Of a stretch of 35,299 nt of DNA, positions 19,101 through 26,827 are shown piece by piece (the stretch's first letter is position 1; every line of letters starts with the position of its first letter). The DNA lies in contig CANHFG010000016.1 of assembly GCA_947459875.1 (NCBI GenBank), positions 1-35,299 of the forward strand, given 5' to 3'. The notes under the pieces are model-generated. The model was not told the origin of the DNA. It did not search any database and worked only from the letters and a program-made list of their open reading frames with translations. The position numbers and the translations under genes were made by a program. Source of the stretch: Ignavibacteria bacterium. GTDB lineage: Bacteria; Bacteroidota; Ignavibacteria; Kapaibacteriales; Kapaibacteriaceae.

Positions 19101-21839
19101 CACGCGGCCCGGCTGCTCGACAAACTCCTTGCACACGACAAGCGTGTCGATGCACAGGGGCGGAGCGGTAAAGTCCACACCGCTGCCAAACTCATCGCGC
19201 AGCATGCGACCAAAGATGTCGCAGAAACTTTCTTCAGGCTTGCCCCCTCCGGCATAGAGAAACTTCCGTTGGTTTGGCGTCCAGGCTGCAGTGTCCGCCG
19301 TAATGATCTTATCGATCAGCACGCTCAGTTCGGCGCTTGTCAGGGCCGGCAAGCGCGTGACAATAAGCTCCGGTGTGATGAGGTCGTTTTCATCATCGAG
19401 CAGGCCGTACCAGAAATCCGACACCGGACGACCGTAGGACGGAATCTGATCGGGGCGGCGGGCGTCCACGTTACTGGCCTTGACGGCAACACGCTGATCC
19501 CAGCTGGCATTGCCGATGAGCACGCAGTACTTCGGCTTACGCTCAAGCGAACGCTGCCAGGCATCTTTCAGAAATGCCCTGATGGCCTGCGGTGTGTGAC
19601 GTCCAGCATCGTACGCCTCAAAAATGGTCTCAACGTCGACCATGCGAATGCGGACATTGCTCTGCGTCTGACGATACTGGGCCCATCGCTGCGCCTCAGC
19701 GAGAAGATCGCGGTGAACGATTGCGATCACGTCCGCCCCCTTGCTCCAGTCTTCGCGGCTCAAGAAGGCATTGGTTGCGCGTCGAACACGGGCCTGCTCG
19801 ATACCTTCGCCACTGCCAACAAACAGAGCATGAGCTCCGGCAGGCATCGATATGCTTGCCACACCCGATGAACCAATGGGGGCTTCGTACTCGGCAACGT
19901 GATGCCGCACCGACGAGACCATGCCGGACGAACCGATGCAACTGGCTATCCAACCCCTGGGGTACGCTCCGGGAACAATGGTCACACCTCTGCCCTGCAA
20001 GGCCTGGACAACGAGTTCGTCTGTTTCGCCCGTGACGTTGACAACGATAAGGGGCTCCTGCCGGTCGGCACGATCGATGGTCTGAGCCAGAGAGCGTGCA
20101 TCCCGAATGCGCTGAATCTCCAGACGATCCGGCAGGCGCAGCCGTCGGATGACGGCATAGCTGGTCACACTGTCGTCGCTGACGAAGCTCTCACCAATCG
20201 CGGCGGATACATGATAACGTCCGGTCTGAACATCCACCGGACGACTGGCATTTCGATAGAGCCATGCACCGGCGCGAATCACGTTCGAGCGTTGTGTGGA
20301 CCTGCCCAGGATGATCTCATCCGAGAGGCTATCAATGACAAGACAGGTTGTGTCCGGAAGATTCGACAGATGCAGGTCGACGTTGCCAGCAAGATTTAGC
20401 CGCCCGGCAAGCCGTCCCTGTTGGAGAATGCTCGCCCCTTTTCCCGAAACTTCCACACCGTCAACCAGAACAAGACTCACCCAGCTTGCTGAATCAAGAC
20501 GGTCAGGAAATCCTGTTGCCTGCACGAAGAGATCCGATGTGACAGGCGGAAAATCTGCCGATCGGGCAGTATCGCGCACCAAATGTCTACCGTAGCCATC
20601 GACCTCGATGCGACGAGAACGATCTGCCCCGGGAAGGACCACGTCGAATGCATGATCTGGGTCATAGAGCTTTGATTCGAGCGTCGTAACGATGTCCGAC
20701 AGAACTTCTACATCGGCTCCAGGAGCGGCGATAAACGACACGGGATAATGACCAGCCTGCCGGATGCGGGCGTTCAGCGTAGACCAGTAGAAGCCCTCGA
20801 GCGCAGCTCGAGGAGTGAAGAGCTTTCCGTGATCATCATCGATCCCGTTGCCCGGATGGAAGTACCCCGTGTCGAGCTCGTAGCGAACGTGCATGTCAAG
20901 CCAGCGGACAGCAGAATCCACGCCGGGGCTTTGGGCTTCACGCCTGCGCAGCCGCTGCGGCGGCTGACCGGTTAGAGTTCCCGTGAGGTAAAAAATCGAC
21001 GTTGTATCATACTCATCCAGAAACGCCGTGTCGCCCGATGGTCTGCGTCCGAGAAAGAAGATCGCATCGGCCGATGTCAACGTGGAGGATCCATCAACAT
21101 CATCGATGTAGATCGGTTGCTGACGTCCCCGCCAGAAAAGTCCGATCGAATCCAGAGATCCAAACACTCCAAGCGGCAGAACATCCGCGGCCGTGATCTT
21201 TGCGATGCCATCACGTGAGGTTTCGATTCGTACAAAATCCCTTGCCTGGTGATACCACACGGCGGGATCTGTTCCACCGTGAGCGGCTTCTGCCTGCTTC
21301 AGGGGGCGGATCATGGATGCTACGTCCCAGGTCGCATTGACCACATCAGGCCCCACGGGCGGCTGCAGCGATGGTCCGTCAGCGACGGGTCCGTCGGCGC
21401 TGAGCGATACGTCGAACCCTGAGAGCCGACCACCTGCACTGGCGGAATGTCCAAGCACATCGATCTCAATATGCACCATCGGCCGGCCACCATACGAGCC
21501 GGCAGGTATCACCGTGATGAATGGACGCAGCGAGGCCGGCGTGCAGCCGGCGATCGTGACGTTCCGGGTCGAGGGCACATACGCCCCATAAACCAGAACC
21601 GTCTTCGATGAATCACGGACGCTTCGGCTGGCCTTGGGATGCCGCAGAGACAAGCGTGCGCCTCTGTCCCCGACGCGGATGGCCTCGGCAAGCCCCTGCT
21701 CGGTGATTCGTATCCGGCGCGCTGCTTCGCCCCCTTGCAGCAAAGCGGGCAAGATTGAAACAGCGACAAGTATGGATAGAAATATCTGCATAAGCCAAGA
21801 GCGCCGTGATACAGTCGAGTGTACCACGGCGCTCTTCAT
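16122..21839 (-). CDS. porU: Giant PorU-like C25 (gingipain-family) cysteine protease with T9SS sorting domain
   Basis: The product is about 1905 residues. A signal peptide (n-region with RR, then LMQIFLSILVAVSILPALL) is followed by a PorU-type N-terminal region (WYHQARDFVRIETSRDGIAK, then IGLFWRGRQQPIYIDDVDGS and SADAIFFLGRR). The C25 catalytic domain (roughly residues 680-1080) has the His motif INFFGHGGTESFD and the Cys motif VLATFSCLTGGYASP. Long beta-sandwich, CARDB-like segments come next, then a FlgD/T9SS-type end (LNVFPNPSSSGMAGVSVDL ... KKLVVTP). PorU is the T9SS sortase that removes sorting domains and attaches cargo to A-LPS; P. gingivalis PorU is about 1158 residues, so this is far larger. 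It could instead be a surface protease. The ATG at 21839 gives a good signal peptide; 21791 is an alternative that avoids the hairpin. Confidence 0.82.
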   Translation of the reverse strand: MKSAVVHSTVSRRSWLMQIFLSILVAVSILPALLQGGEAARRIRITEQGLAEAIRVGDRGARLSLRHPKASRSVRDSSKTVLVYGAYVPSTRNVTIAGCTPASLRPFITVIPAGSYGGRPMVHIEIDVLGHSASAGGRLSGFDVSLSADGPVADGPSLQPPVGPDVVNATWDVASMIRPLKQAEAAHGGTDPAVWYHQARDFVRIETSRDGIAKITAADVLPLGVFGSLDSIGLFWRGRQQPIYIDDVDGSSTLTSADAIFFLGRRPSGDTAFLDEYDTTSIFYLTGTLTGQPPQRLRRREAQSPGVDSAVRWLDMHVRYELDTGYFHPGNGIDDDHGKLFTPRAALEGFYWSTLNARIRQAGHYPVSFIAAPGADVEVLSDIVTTLESKLYDPDHAFDVVLPGADRSRRIEVDGYGRHLVRDTARSADFPPVTSDLFVQATGFPDRLDSASWVSLVLVDGVEVSGKGASILQQGRLAGRLNLAGNVDLHLSNLPDTTCLVIDSLSDEIILGRSTQRSNVIRAGAWLYRNASRPVDVQTGRYHVSAAIGESFVSDDSVTSYAVIRRLRLPDRLEIQRIRDARSLAQTIDRADRQEPLIVVNVTGETDELVVQALQGRGVTIVPGAYPRGWIASCIGSSGMVSSVRHHVAEYEAPIGSSGVASISMPAGAHALFVGSGEGIEQARVRRATNAFLSREDWSKGADVIAIVHRDLLAEAQRWAQYRQTQSNVRIRMVDVETIFEAYDAGRHTPQAIRAFLKDAWQRSLERKPKYCVLIGNASWDQRVAVKASNVDARRPDQIPSYGRPVSDFWYGLLDDENDLITPELIVTRLPALTSAELSVLIDKIITADTAAWTPNQRKFLYAGGGKPEESFCDIFGRMLRDEFGSGVDFTAPPLCIDTLVVCKEFVEQPGRVIRSHINDGVSLINFFGHGGTESFDIEDWTVGQLTNEGRYPVLATFSCLTGGYASPSTTCENAKYLLEPKKGVAAAIGTTGLQYVSTADFLLYRIHEVLASSKRRAVGELTYEAKRSMALLNTTFGNNATYQFCVLGDPFTRIRIDTAVEVSLPRQAVLLSTARAGNPIVETDSVLMVDAEIWSEGVGTRNSVDVRLLRTHEGVTDTLIEAISDGLCRRSTVRFLVPIVGKAGRNEIVLTVDPDGRLLDRPENNTVTLALDVAKPSLLILEPEARRVVNADSLTVRIIDVLSTRTSTVNVNVALCASRDTSSWIARSSATDLRRVTGTALCDWTMPGSTRPDTSRTYWIGAWSAPSSPEMAVSVQWQPVQFTRQRTDVTHHRLSGEELRSSAPQGAYDSLRQSIILPVRAVPLAVRSAGRPTSDPVREPYMSFRLRDSLLLENSFRQGLNIMVFSVFDSLPRAVRRYDTSPSGSPIESGHDGYARECITFLRDSVRDEEIIAIAACDESFTRFQRDGLLNEFKDLLKAFGSIRADSLSASSSFAFIGSRSYRRLTAVERLAPAGSVVVATADVPFTWDSLRVPVTTPFVRKWKGIQLPDIEEVSLRLARRDGKGLVDTIAVSGRWQPEDGFQYDLLSVDMRASSALPLPSFTQADLFFAQRPQVFARSIGSRSGAVLRGDTMVIEAEVINARFDPDSVSVPMQIVVRDTSGNVLATSRALLNVGPDARASVRSALATESVSRELALELVVDEPPDQPMRYPVFTRAVGSGIVVEDNTAPTIELSADGAPRASGAAVSNYPRFDILLRDNSKLAVESPDNVIVFVNGIRVRPGSVEDWQFMGTQKLAEMLPGVTDARALLSFRFPMETGENLVIIRARDASGNPDTSEVSLFLPTSASIIDLNVFPNPSSSGMAGVSVDLAVPDGMSLLRVSAYDLHGRRISTSTLGVSTGSYRTTLGTGENTLETGMYTVVAELFDEGGKTLSTLTKKLVVTP
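21797..21836 (-). repeat. 16-bp hairpin flush with the PorU-like start codon
   Basis: Sixteen-base arms surround an 8-base loop. In the minus-strand RNA they pair completely (AAGAGCGCCGUGGUAC with GUAUCACGGCGCUCUU, one pair being G-U). The stem starts immediately after the AUG at 21839 and 34 bases after the stop of the upstream gene. No U-tract follows (GGCTTATG), so it is either a poor terminator or a structure controlling translation of the protease. Confidence 0.65.
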
Positions 21840-21870
21840 TGTTTCGTGTGACGACCGACCGTTTTTCCGA

Positions 21871-23250
21871 TCAGCCGTTGTTCTTAGGCGTCGGAAACGC
21901 CTCGCGCATGGCAACGATGATCTTCTCGGCTACCTTGTCGGAGACAACGCGCTTGACGTTGTCATCGCTGGCAAGAGCTTCGGCAATAGCCAATTCAACC
22001 TTCTTCTTGATGATCTCCGAAGTTTCACCCACCAGCGCGCTGGCCATCGAGTGCATGTCCTCGGAAACATCCTTCATCGTCTCCAACTGACTCTTGCTGG
22101 CGTCTTCCATCTTCTTCATCAGCTTGTCCATCCGCTCTTCGCCTTCTGTGTACACAAGACCAAAGGCCAGCAGGGCAAGAAGGGCACCTTCAAGAGAAAT
22201 AGCAGCCAGGATCAGCGACGGCTTGGTTGCCGGAATGAACTTCAGACCGCGGATACCGATGATAACGATCAGGATGGCGGCCCCGAAGTAGGCAAGTCCA
22301 GTGACGTTGTTCGAATACTTTTCCGTGAAGTGGTGCGCCATGTAAAGACGCAGGCCACCGAAGAGCTTGGCGCGGTTGCGGGACCATTCGATACCGGCCG
22401 TTGCGTCAAGAATCTCCTTGACCACAAAGTCGGAGAAATACTCATTGATACGGATGAAAAGAGCTTCTCTGCGGAATTCTGACAGAGCCACATCGGGCGT
22501 GAAGATCTCATCGAAGCGGATCAACCGACGACCACGGGCCTTGGCTTCTTCCTCAGACTCCTGCGTCGTGCGGTCCCAGATGACCTTGAACGATGCACGA
22601 ACATCCTTGTGCTCGAGTTGGTCGAGATCACGCTCTGGCATCACCAGCAACTCGACGATCTCATCCGGGAAGCCCGACTGAAGACGGATCTTCGTCTTCG
22701 TGTGATGGATCTCGCGTTCGACCTTCTGCGCCATGAAGCCAATGCTGCTAGGAAAGAAGAACGTAATGAAAATGGCAAACGTGAACCCGATCGCCAGCGA
22801 CAGAACGATAAAGCCGATCGGCGGCTCGATGATGATCGAGTTTTCGCCAAGGCCGCCTTCTCCTGTCGCGCGCAGAACCCATGTTCCATGCTCCTTCAAG
22901 TACCCGTCACGTTCGACAGTACGATGAGCGCCCGTTTCGAAGTCGAACACGTACTCGGACTTGATCATCTTCTTGAGCCCCTCGGCGGCAGCCTTTGTCT
23001 GACGCTCCCCTGGCGCCATTGCAGAGGCATCCTTCGTCATGAGGGTTTTTACGCCCGGGATCACGAAGTCGAACTTTTCGCCGCTCTTTTCGGACACCTC
23101 AGGTGCGAAAAGATTCGACACGGCCATCTGAACCGCGGTCGGAATGACGAATAGATAGAAAACTGCGGCGATTGCCGCGGTAAGTGCCAAAAGCACCGCC
23201 GTGTGTTGAAACCCAGCTTTTGGAACTGCTGCATGTCCTCCTGCTGTCAT
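21871..23250 (-). CDS. Unrecognised four-helix inner membrane protein with C-terminal coiled region
   Basis: I do not recognise a family. The 459-residue product has hydrophobic segments near residues 17-42 (VLLALTAAIAAVFYLFVIPT), 125-155 (IGFIVLSLAIGFTFAIFITF), about 310-330 (YFGAAILIVIIGI) and 340-365 (LAAISLEGALLALLAFGLVY). Between the second and third lies a charged cytoplasm-like domain (VEREIHHTKTKIRLQSGFPD onward), and the last 90 residues are charged, probably coiled coil (ERMDKLMKKMEDASKSQLET). The start at 23250 is chosen because AGGAG lies 5 bases upstream; longer frames run into the divergent promoter region. It precedes the PorU-like gene by 31 bases on the same strand. The layout recalls MotA/TolQ-type proteins only superficially. 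Confidence 0.7.
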   Translation of the reverse strand: MTAGGHAAVPKAGFQHTAVLLALTAAIAAVFYLFVIPTAVQMAVSNLFAPEVSEKSGEKFDFVIPGVKTLMTKDASAMAPGERQTKAAAEGLKKMIKSEYVFDFETGAHRTVERDGYLKEHGTWVLRATGEGGLGENSIIIEPPIGFIVLSLAIGFTFAIFITFFFPSSIGFMAQKVEREIHHTKTKIRLQSGFPDEIVELLVMPERDLDQLEHKDVRASFKVIWDRTTQESEEEAKARGRRLIRFDEIFTPDVALSEFRREALFIRINEYFSDFVVKEILDATAGIEWSRNRAKLFGGLRLYMAHHFTEKYSNNVTGLAYFGAAILIVIIGIRGLKFIPATKPSLILAAISLEGALLALLAFGLVYTEGEERMDKLMKKMEDASKSQLETMKDVSEDMHSMASALVGETSEIIKKKVELAIAEALASDDNVKRVVSDKVAEKIIVAMREAFPTPKNNG

Positions 23251-23304
23251 CGCCACTCCTGTCGACATTGATGGTAACGCAATTACTCCCCCTAGCGAGA
23301 AGCC

Positions 23305-23328
23305 GTGCCCAATATACGAAATGGGCAC
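23305..23328. repeat. 7-bp inverted repeat in the divergent intergenic region
   Basis: GTGCCCA and TGGGCAC flank 10 bases. The left half overlaps a TATATTGG sequence (minus strand, 23316-23309) that resembles a -7 element for the membrane-protein gene. It may be an operator, but a 7-bp repeat could be chance. Confidence 0.3.
23309..23316 (-). promoter_or_regulatory. Candidate -7 element of the membrane-protein gene
   Basis: TATATTGG on the minus strand differs from TAnnTTTG at one defined base and lies 58 bases before the chosen ATG at 23250. Confidence 0.3.
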
Positions 23329-23394
23329 CCTTGTCATAACGTTGGCAAGCGAACTTTCATGTGACCCACCGAACAGAGGTCGACGCGCAGTCCG

Positions 23395-23402
23395 TATTTT
23401 CG
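23395..23402 (+). promoter_or_regulatory. -7 element directly before the lysine transaminase gene
   Basis: TATTTTCG lies only 5 bases before the ATG at 23408, with no Shine-Dalgarno sequence. The same octamer precedes nuoE at the same distance, suggesting a leaderless transcript. Confidence 0.5.
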
Positions 23403-23407
23403 CGGTC

Positions 23408-24745
23408 ATGAAATCCTACTCACCACGCTTCGACATCGCCCCTGCGGACGTTCTCACCACCCTGCGGGACTACATCCTGGTTGACGGATTCGACCATGTG
23501 ATCGACCTTGACAACAGCCATGGGGCTTGGATGGTCGAGGCACGGTCGCAACGTCCATACCTGGATTTCTTCACCTGCATTGCCTCAATGCCCATCGGGA
23601 TGAACCACCCGAAGATGGTCGACCCGGCCTTCGTGGAGTTCATTGGTAAGGCTGCACTGAACAAGCCGTCGAACTCGGACATCTACACGACGCACATGGC
23701 CACGTTCGTGAAGACATTCTTCGAGCTTGCCCTGCCAAAGCACTTCCGCTATGCCTTCTTCATTGACGGTGGAACTCTGGCCGTAGAGAACGCCATCAAA
23801 ACTGCCATGGACTGGAAGGTCCGTCGGAACTTTTCCAAGGGGTATACCAGCGACCGCGGACATCAGATCATCCACTTCCAGAGGGCATTCCACGGCAGGT
23901 CCGGCTATTGTATGTCTCTGACCAATACCGATCCGACGAAGGTTGCCCACTGGCCTCAATGGAAGTGGCCGCGCATTGCTCCGCCGATGCTTTCCTTCCC
24001 GGTCACCGATGACGTGCTGGCCGATGTGCGCCGCCGCGAAGATGAGGCCGTCGCAGCCATCAAGCAGGCATTCATTGATAACAAGGACGACATCGCCGCG
24101 ATCATTGTCGAACCGATCCAGGGTGAAGGGGGCGACAACCACTTCCGCCCCGAGTTCCTGCGTCGCCTCAGGGAACTATGTGATGAGAATGAAGCCCTGC
24201 TCATCTTCGATGAAGTGCAGACGGGTGTCGGTATCTGCGGCCACTGGTGGGCCCACATGGGGCTTGGTGTCGAACCTGATATCATGTCCTTCGGAAAGAA
24301 GATGCAGGTCTGCGGTATCGTGGTGGGGCCACGCATTGACGATGTGCCGGACAACGTGTTTCACACCTCCAGCCGGATCAATTCCACCTGGGGCGGGTCA
24401 CTGGTTGACATGGTGCGGGCAACAAAGTATCTCGAGATCATCGACGAGGAGAACCTGGTGCAGAACGCTGCAGATGTCGGCGTGTATCTGCGTCAGCAGC
24501 TGGGTGGCTTGCGCGACCAAGTCGGTCACGACCGAATGTCGAACATCCGAGGAATGGGGCTTTTCTGCGCCTTCGACCTTCCATCGAAAGACGAACGCAA
24601 TGTCTTCCTCAAAACCGCCTATGACAATGGCCTGCTTCTGGTCGGCAGTGGCGATAGGTCCGTACGGTTCCGTCCGCCCCTTAATCTCACCCGCGAACTC
24701 GTCGATACGGGTGTGGACATCATCGGCTCGTGCATGGGCCGCTGA
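23408..24745 (+). CDS. lat: L-lysine 6-transaminase
   Basis: The 445-residue product is a class III PLP aminotransferase that moves the epsilon-amino group of lysine to 2-oxoglutarate, giving alpha-aminoadipate semialdehyde, the first step of aminoadipate-type lysine catabolism. The family-specific sequence is clear: TCIASMPIGMNHPKM near 57-70, FIDGGTLAVENAIK near 118-131, IIVEPIQGEGGDNHF near 232-246, LLIFDEVQTGVG near 264-275, and the PLP lysine at 297 or 298 in SFGKKMQVCG. SSRINSTWGGSLVDM is typical of Lat rather than of ornithine or GABA transaminases. The ATG at 23408 is preferred to an in-frame GTG 87 bases upstream, which lies before the promoter element. It converges with nrnA, the stops being 4 bases apart. 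A semialdehyde dehydrogenase is not in the window. Confidence 0.93.
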   Translation: MKSYSPRFDIAPADVLTTLRDYILVDGFDHVIDLDNSHGAWMVEARSQRPYLDFFTCIASMPIGMNHPKMVDPAFVEFIGKAALNKPSNSDIYTTHMATFVKTFFELALPKHFRYAFFIDGGTLAVENAIKTAMDWKVRRNFSKGYTSDRGHQIIHFQRAFHGRSGYCMSLTNTDPTKVAHWPQWKWPRIAPPMLSFPVTDDVLADVRRREDEAVAAIKQAFIDNKDDIAAIIVEPIQGEGGDNHFRPEFLRRLRELCDENEALLIFDEVQTGVGICGHWWAHMGLGVEPDIMSFGKKMQVCGIVVGPRIDDVPDNVFHTSSRINSTWGGSLVDMVRATKYLEIIDEENLVQNAADVGVYLRQQLGGLRDQVGHDRMSNIRGMGLFCAFDLPSKDERNVFLKTAYDNGLLLVGSGDRSVRFRPPLNLTRELVDTGVDIIGSCMGR

Positions 24746-24749
24746 TGTC

Positions 24750-25751
24750 TCAGGCGGCGAAGAGTGCCTCTGCTGATGCCGTGACCTGCGAGACAACCTC
24801 TTCATACGGACGCTGACGCACGCGGGCTCCTGCAGCATGCACGTGTCCGCCACCCCCGAGCGTGGCCGCAAGGTCACGAACGAAAACGTCCCCCTTTGAC
24901 CGGAACGAGCATTTGATCTCTCCGTCGACCTCGACGAAGAGAATTCCCATCTGCACGCCGGCGATGCTGAGGGTATGGTGCACAAAACCCTCGACATCAT
25001 CAACGCTGCATCCCGTATCAAGCAGGTCCTGACGGCGCACGGCCATCGTGCAGAGCCGCCCATCAGCTCGCAATGTGAGTGAGGCGAGTGCCGTACCGAG
25101 CAGTTTTGTGCGGCCGAATGAGCTCTGGTTCATTACCTCGTCGAAACACACTACGGGGTCAGCCCCCTTCTCGACGAGATCGGCAACAAGACGAAAGACC
25201 CCTTCGGTCGTGCGCGGGAATCGAAATGAACCGGTATCGGTCATGATGCCCGTGTAGATACACGTGGCTATCTCGGGGCTAATGTCCGAGGGATCGCCGC
25301 CGGTGAACAGCAGCTGCCCGATCATCGCGCACGTTGAGCATGCGGAGGTGTCGATATGGGCAATGTGAGCGAAGTCCTGCGGATGCGTGTGGTGATCGAT
25401 ATTGATGATCCTGGCCGTCGACGCTGCAATACGCTGTCCCAGCTCGCCAAGGCGCGTTAGCGTGTTCAGGTCGAGTACGACGATCACCTCTGCCGTGTCG
25501 ATCAGCTGCATGCTAGCCGGACTGAACGTCAGCATCGACGAGGCTCCCGGCATCCAGCGCAGATTCGCCGGGGCCGCGTTGGGAAGAACCACATACGCAT
25601 CAATGCCCTTGCCGCGAAGCCAGTGCCAGAGCCCAAGCGATGACCCAATGGCGTCTCCGTCGGGATTGACATGGGTGGTGATTACGACCCTTCGGACACC
25701 GGAAAGGGCCGAGATGATCGATGAGGAGATGGTCGATAGATCGTTGTTCAT
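24750..25751 (-). CDS. nrnA: DHH/DHHA1 phosphoesterase, NrnA type (oligoribonuclease / pAp phosphatase)
   Basis: The 333-residue product has DHH motifs VVITTHVNPDGDAIGSSL near residues 21-38, VIVVLDLNTLTRLG and NIDHHTHPQDFAH, and the DHHA1 end with GGGGHVHAAGARV. NrnA enzymes degrade 2-5 nucleotide RNA fragments and, in many bacteria, dephosphorylate 3'-phosphoadenosine-5'-phosphate. They use two Mn2+ ions held by the His/Asp residues above. Length fits (310-340). The ATG at 25751 is chosen over a longer frame that would run through the divergent PASTA gene promoter. It diverges from the PASTA gene with 25 bases between the starts and converges with lat. Confidence 0.88.
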   Translation of the reverse strand: MNNDLSTISSSIISALSGVRRVVITTHVNPDGDAIGSSLGLWHWLRGKGIDAYVVLPNAAPANLRWMPGASSMLTFSPASMQLIDTAEVIVVLDLNTLTRLGELGQRIAASTARIINIDHHTHPQDFAHIAHIDTSACSTCAMIGQLLFTGGDPSDISPEIATCIYTGIMTDTGSFRFPRTTEGVFRLVADLVEKGADPVVCFDEVMNQSSFGRTKLLGTALASLTLRADGRLCTMAVRRQDLLDTGCSVDDVEGFVHHTLSIAGVQMGILFVEVDGEIKCSFRSKGDVFVRDLAATLGGGGHVHAAGARVRQRPYEEVVSQVTASAEALFAA

Positions 25752-25761
25752 GAGGTCTGGA

Positions 25762-25769
25762 TATCTTCG
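25762..25769 (+). promoter_or_regulatory. -7 element directly before the PASTA gene
   Basis: TATCTTCG lies 7 bases before the ATG at 25777. It fits the TAnnTTCG variant found before lat, hpnD and nuoE. Confidence 0.45.
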
Positions 25770-25776
25770 CAGGCAT

Positions 25777-26493
25777 ATGTGGACGTGGCGCAAGATAGGA
25801 ATCGCAGCAGGCGTGATCGGCTCGGCCATCATCCTCATGCTGCTGATCGTTGATCAGCTGGCCTTACCGTGGATCGTCTCCACGGCAGACACAGTGCGTG
25901 TGCCCTCGGTGATCGGTCAGAAGGTCGAACGCGCCGACTATGTTCTCAAAGACCTCGGCTTGCAGGTCAAGGATATCCGCTATCAGCACAGCGCCGAGGT
26001 ACCATCAGGCGTCGTGATGTCGCAGCTTCCAGCCGACGGCTCGATCGTCAAGCAGGGTCGGCGTGTGTACCTCACAGTAAGCAAGGGGCTCGAAGCTGTG
26101 ACGATGCCCAACCTCATCGGCATGAGCCTCGGCGAGGCACGCCGAGCCCTGGCACGCAGCGGGCTTCAGCTGGGCGCAGTTTCGTCGACCATCAGCGCCG
26201 AATACGAGCCGGAGAAGATCGCCTGGCAATCCGTGGCCGCCGGCACCCCGGTTGCAGCCGATGCTTCCGTAAACGTAAGCGTCTCTCAGGGAGCATCACT
26301 TCGAATGCCCTACCTTGTTGGTCTGAATATCGACGAGGCGCGATCGGCGTTGTCGGAGCTCGGGCTGGAGATAACCACCATCAATGAGCGTCCCACAAAG
26401 GCCTTCACTGCAGGGACGATCATTGCCCAGGAGCCCCCTGCCGACAGTTCCGTGGGAGGATCCACGGTGGTCAGCGTCACTCTGGCACGTTAA
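25777..26493 (+). CDS. Membrane-anchored protein with three PASTA domains, no kinase domain
   Basis: The 238-residue product has a short cytoplasmic N-terminus (MWTWRK), one transmembrane helix (about 7-30, IGIAAGVIGSAIILMLLIVD), and three consecutive PASTA domains. These begin at VRVPSVIGQKVERADYVLKD, VTMPNLIGMSLGEARRALAR and LRMPYLVGLNIDEARSALSE, and end VYLTVSKG, VNVSVSQG and VSVTLAR. PASTA domains bind peptidoglycan or muropeptides and usually sit on Ser/Thr kinases or class B PBPs; here they stand alone, so a wall-sensing or scaffold role in the periplasm is likely. The ATG at 25777 replaces a far longer frame reading through the antisense nrnA gene. The 3' end overlaps the convergent Rieske gene by 17 bases. 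Confidence 0.88.
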   Translation: MWTWRKIGIAAGVIGSAIILMLLIVDQLALPWIVSTADTVRVPSVIGQKVERADYVLKDLGLQVKDIRYQHSAEVPSGVVMSQLPADGSIVKQGRRVYLTVSKGLEAVTMPNLIGMSLGEARRALARSGLQLGAVSSTISAEYEPEKIAWQSVAAGTPVAADASVNVSVSQGASLRMPYLVGLNIDEARSALSELGLEITTINERPTKAFTAGTIIAQEPPADSSVGGSTVVSVTLAR

Positions 26494-26827
26494 CCCAAAC
26501 CTGTCCGCCGCGCTCTATCACGTCGTATGTGCGAAGTCCGGCCTGCCCCGTTACGTTTGCGCCCGTACAGAGATCGAATCTCCATGCGTGCAGAGGACAT
26601 GACACGGTGCCATCGGCAACGAAGCCGTCAAAGATGCGGGCTTCACGTTTATGCGGACACACATTAGTGACGCATCGCACCCGGCCCTCAACGCGGAACA
26701 GTGCAAGGTCGTGCTCAATGTCGATCTCCACGCGATATCCACGTCGCTCGACAACATCAACAGACCTGCAAACAAGCACATAACGGCGCCCATCGGCATG
26801 CATCTCCTGCACATTGGTCAGCGGCAC
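26477..26827 (-). CDS. Rieske [2Fe-2S] ferredoxin-like protein
   Basis: The 116-residue product has both Rieske boxes: Cys57 and His59 in NVCPHKRE, and Cys77 and His80 in VSCPLHAWRFD, spaced as in NirD-like and dioxygenase ferredoxins. These residues bind a 2Fe-2S cluster with two Cys and two His ligands. It is a soluble single-domain protein without signal peptide. Its start overlaps the 3' end of the metallo-beta-lactamase-fold gene by 10 bases; an ATG at codon 9 is an alternative. The 3' end overlaps the PASTA gene. It may donate electrons to an oxygenase or reductase encoded elsewhere; no partner is visible. Confidence 0.88.
   Translation of the reverse strand: MPLTNVQEMHADGRRYVLVCRSVDVVERRGYRVEIDIEHDLALFRVEGRVRCVTNVCPHKREARIFDGFVADGTVSCPLHAWRFDLCTGANVTGQAGLRTYDVIERGGQVWVNVPE

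Noticed and set aside
17989-19871. Plus-strand frames of 240 and 273 codons opposite the PorU-like gene
   Set aside because: They overlap the conserved catalytic region on the other strand and show no protein family signature.
21634-22482. Plus-strand 282-codon frame opposite the PorU-like start and membrane protein
   Set aside because: It is antisense to two genes, and its composition does not resemble a real protein.
25402-25776. N-terminal extension of the PASTA protein
   Set aside because: The extension reads antisense through nrnA. The promoter element, transmembrane helix and ATG at 25777 define the true start.
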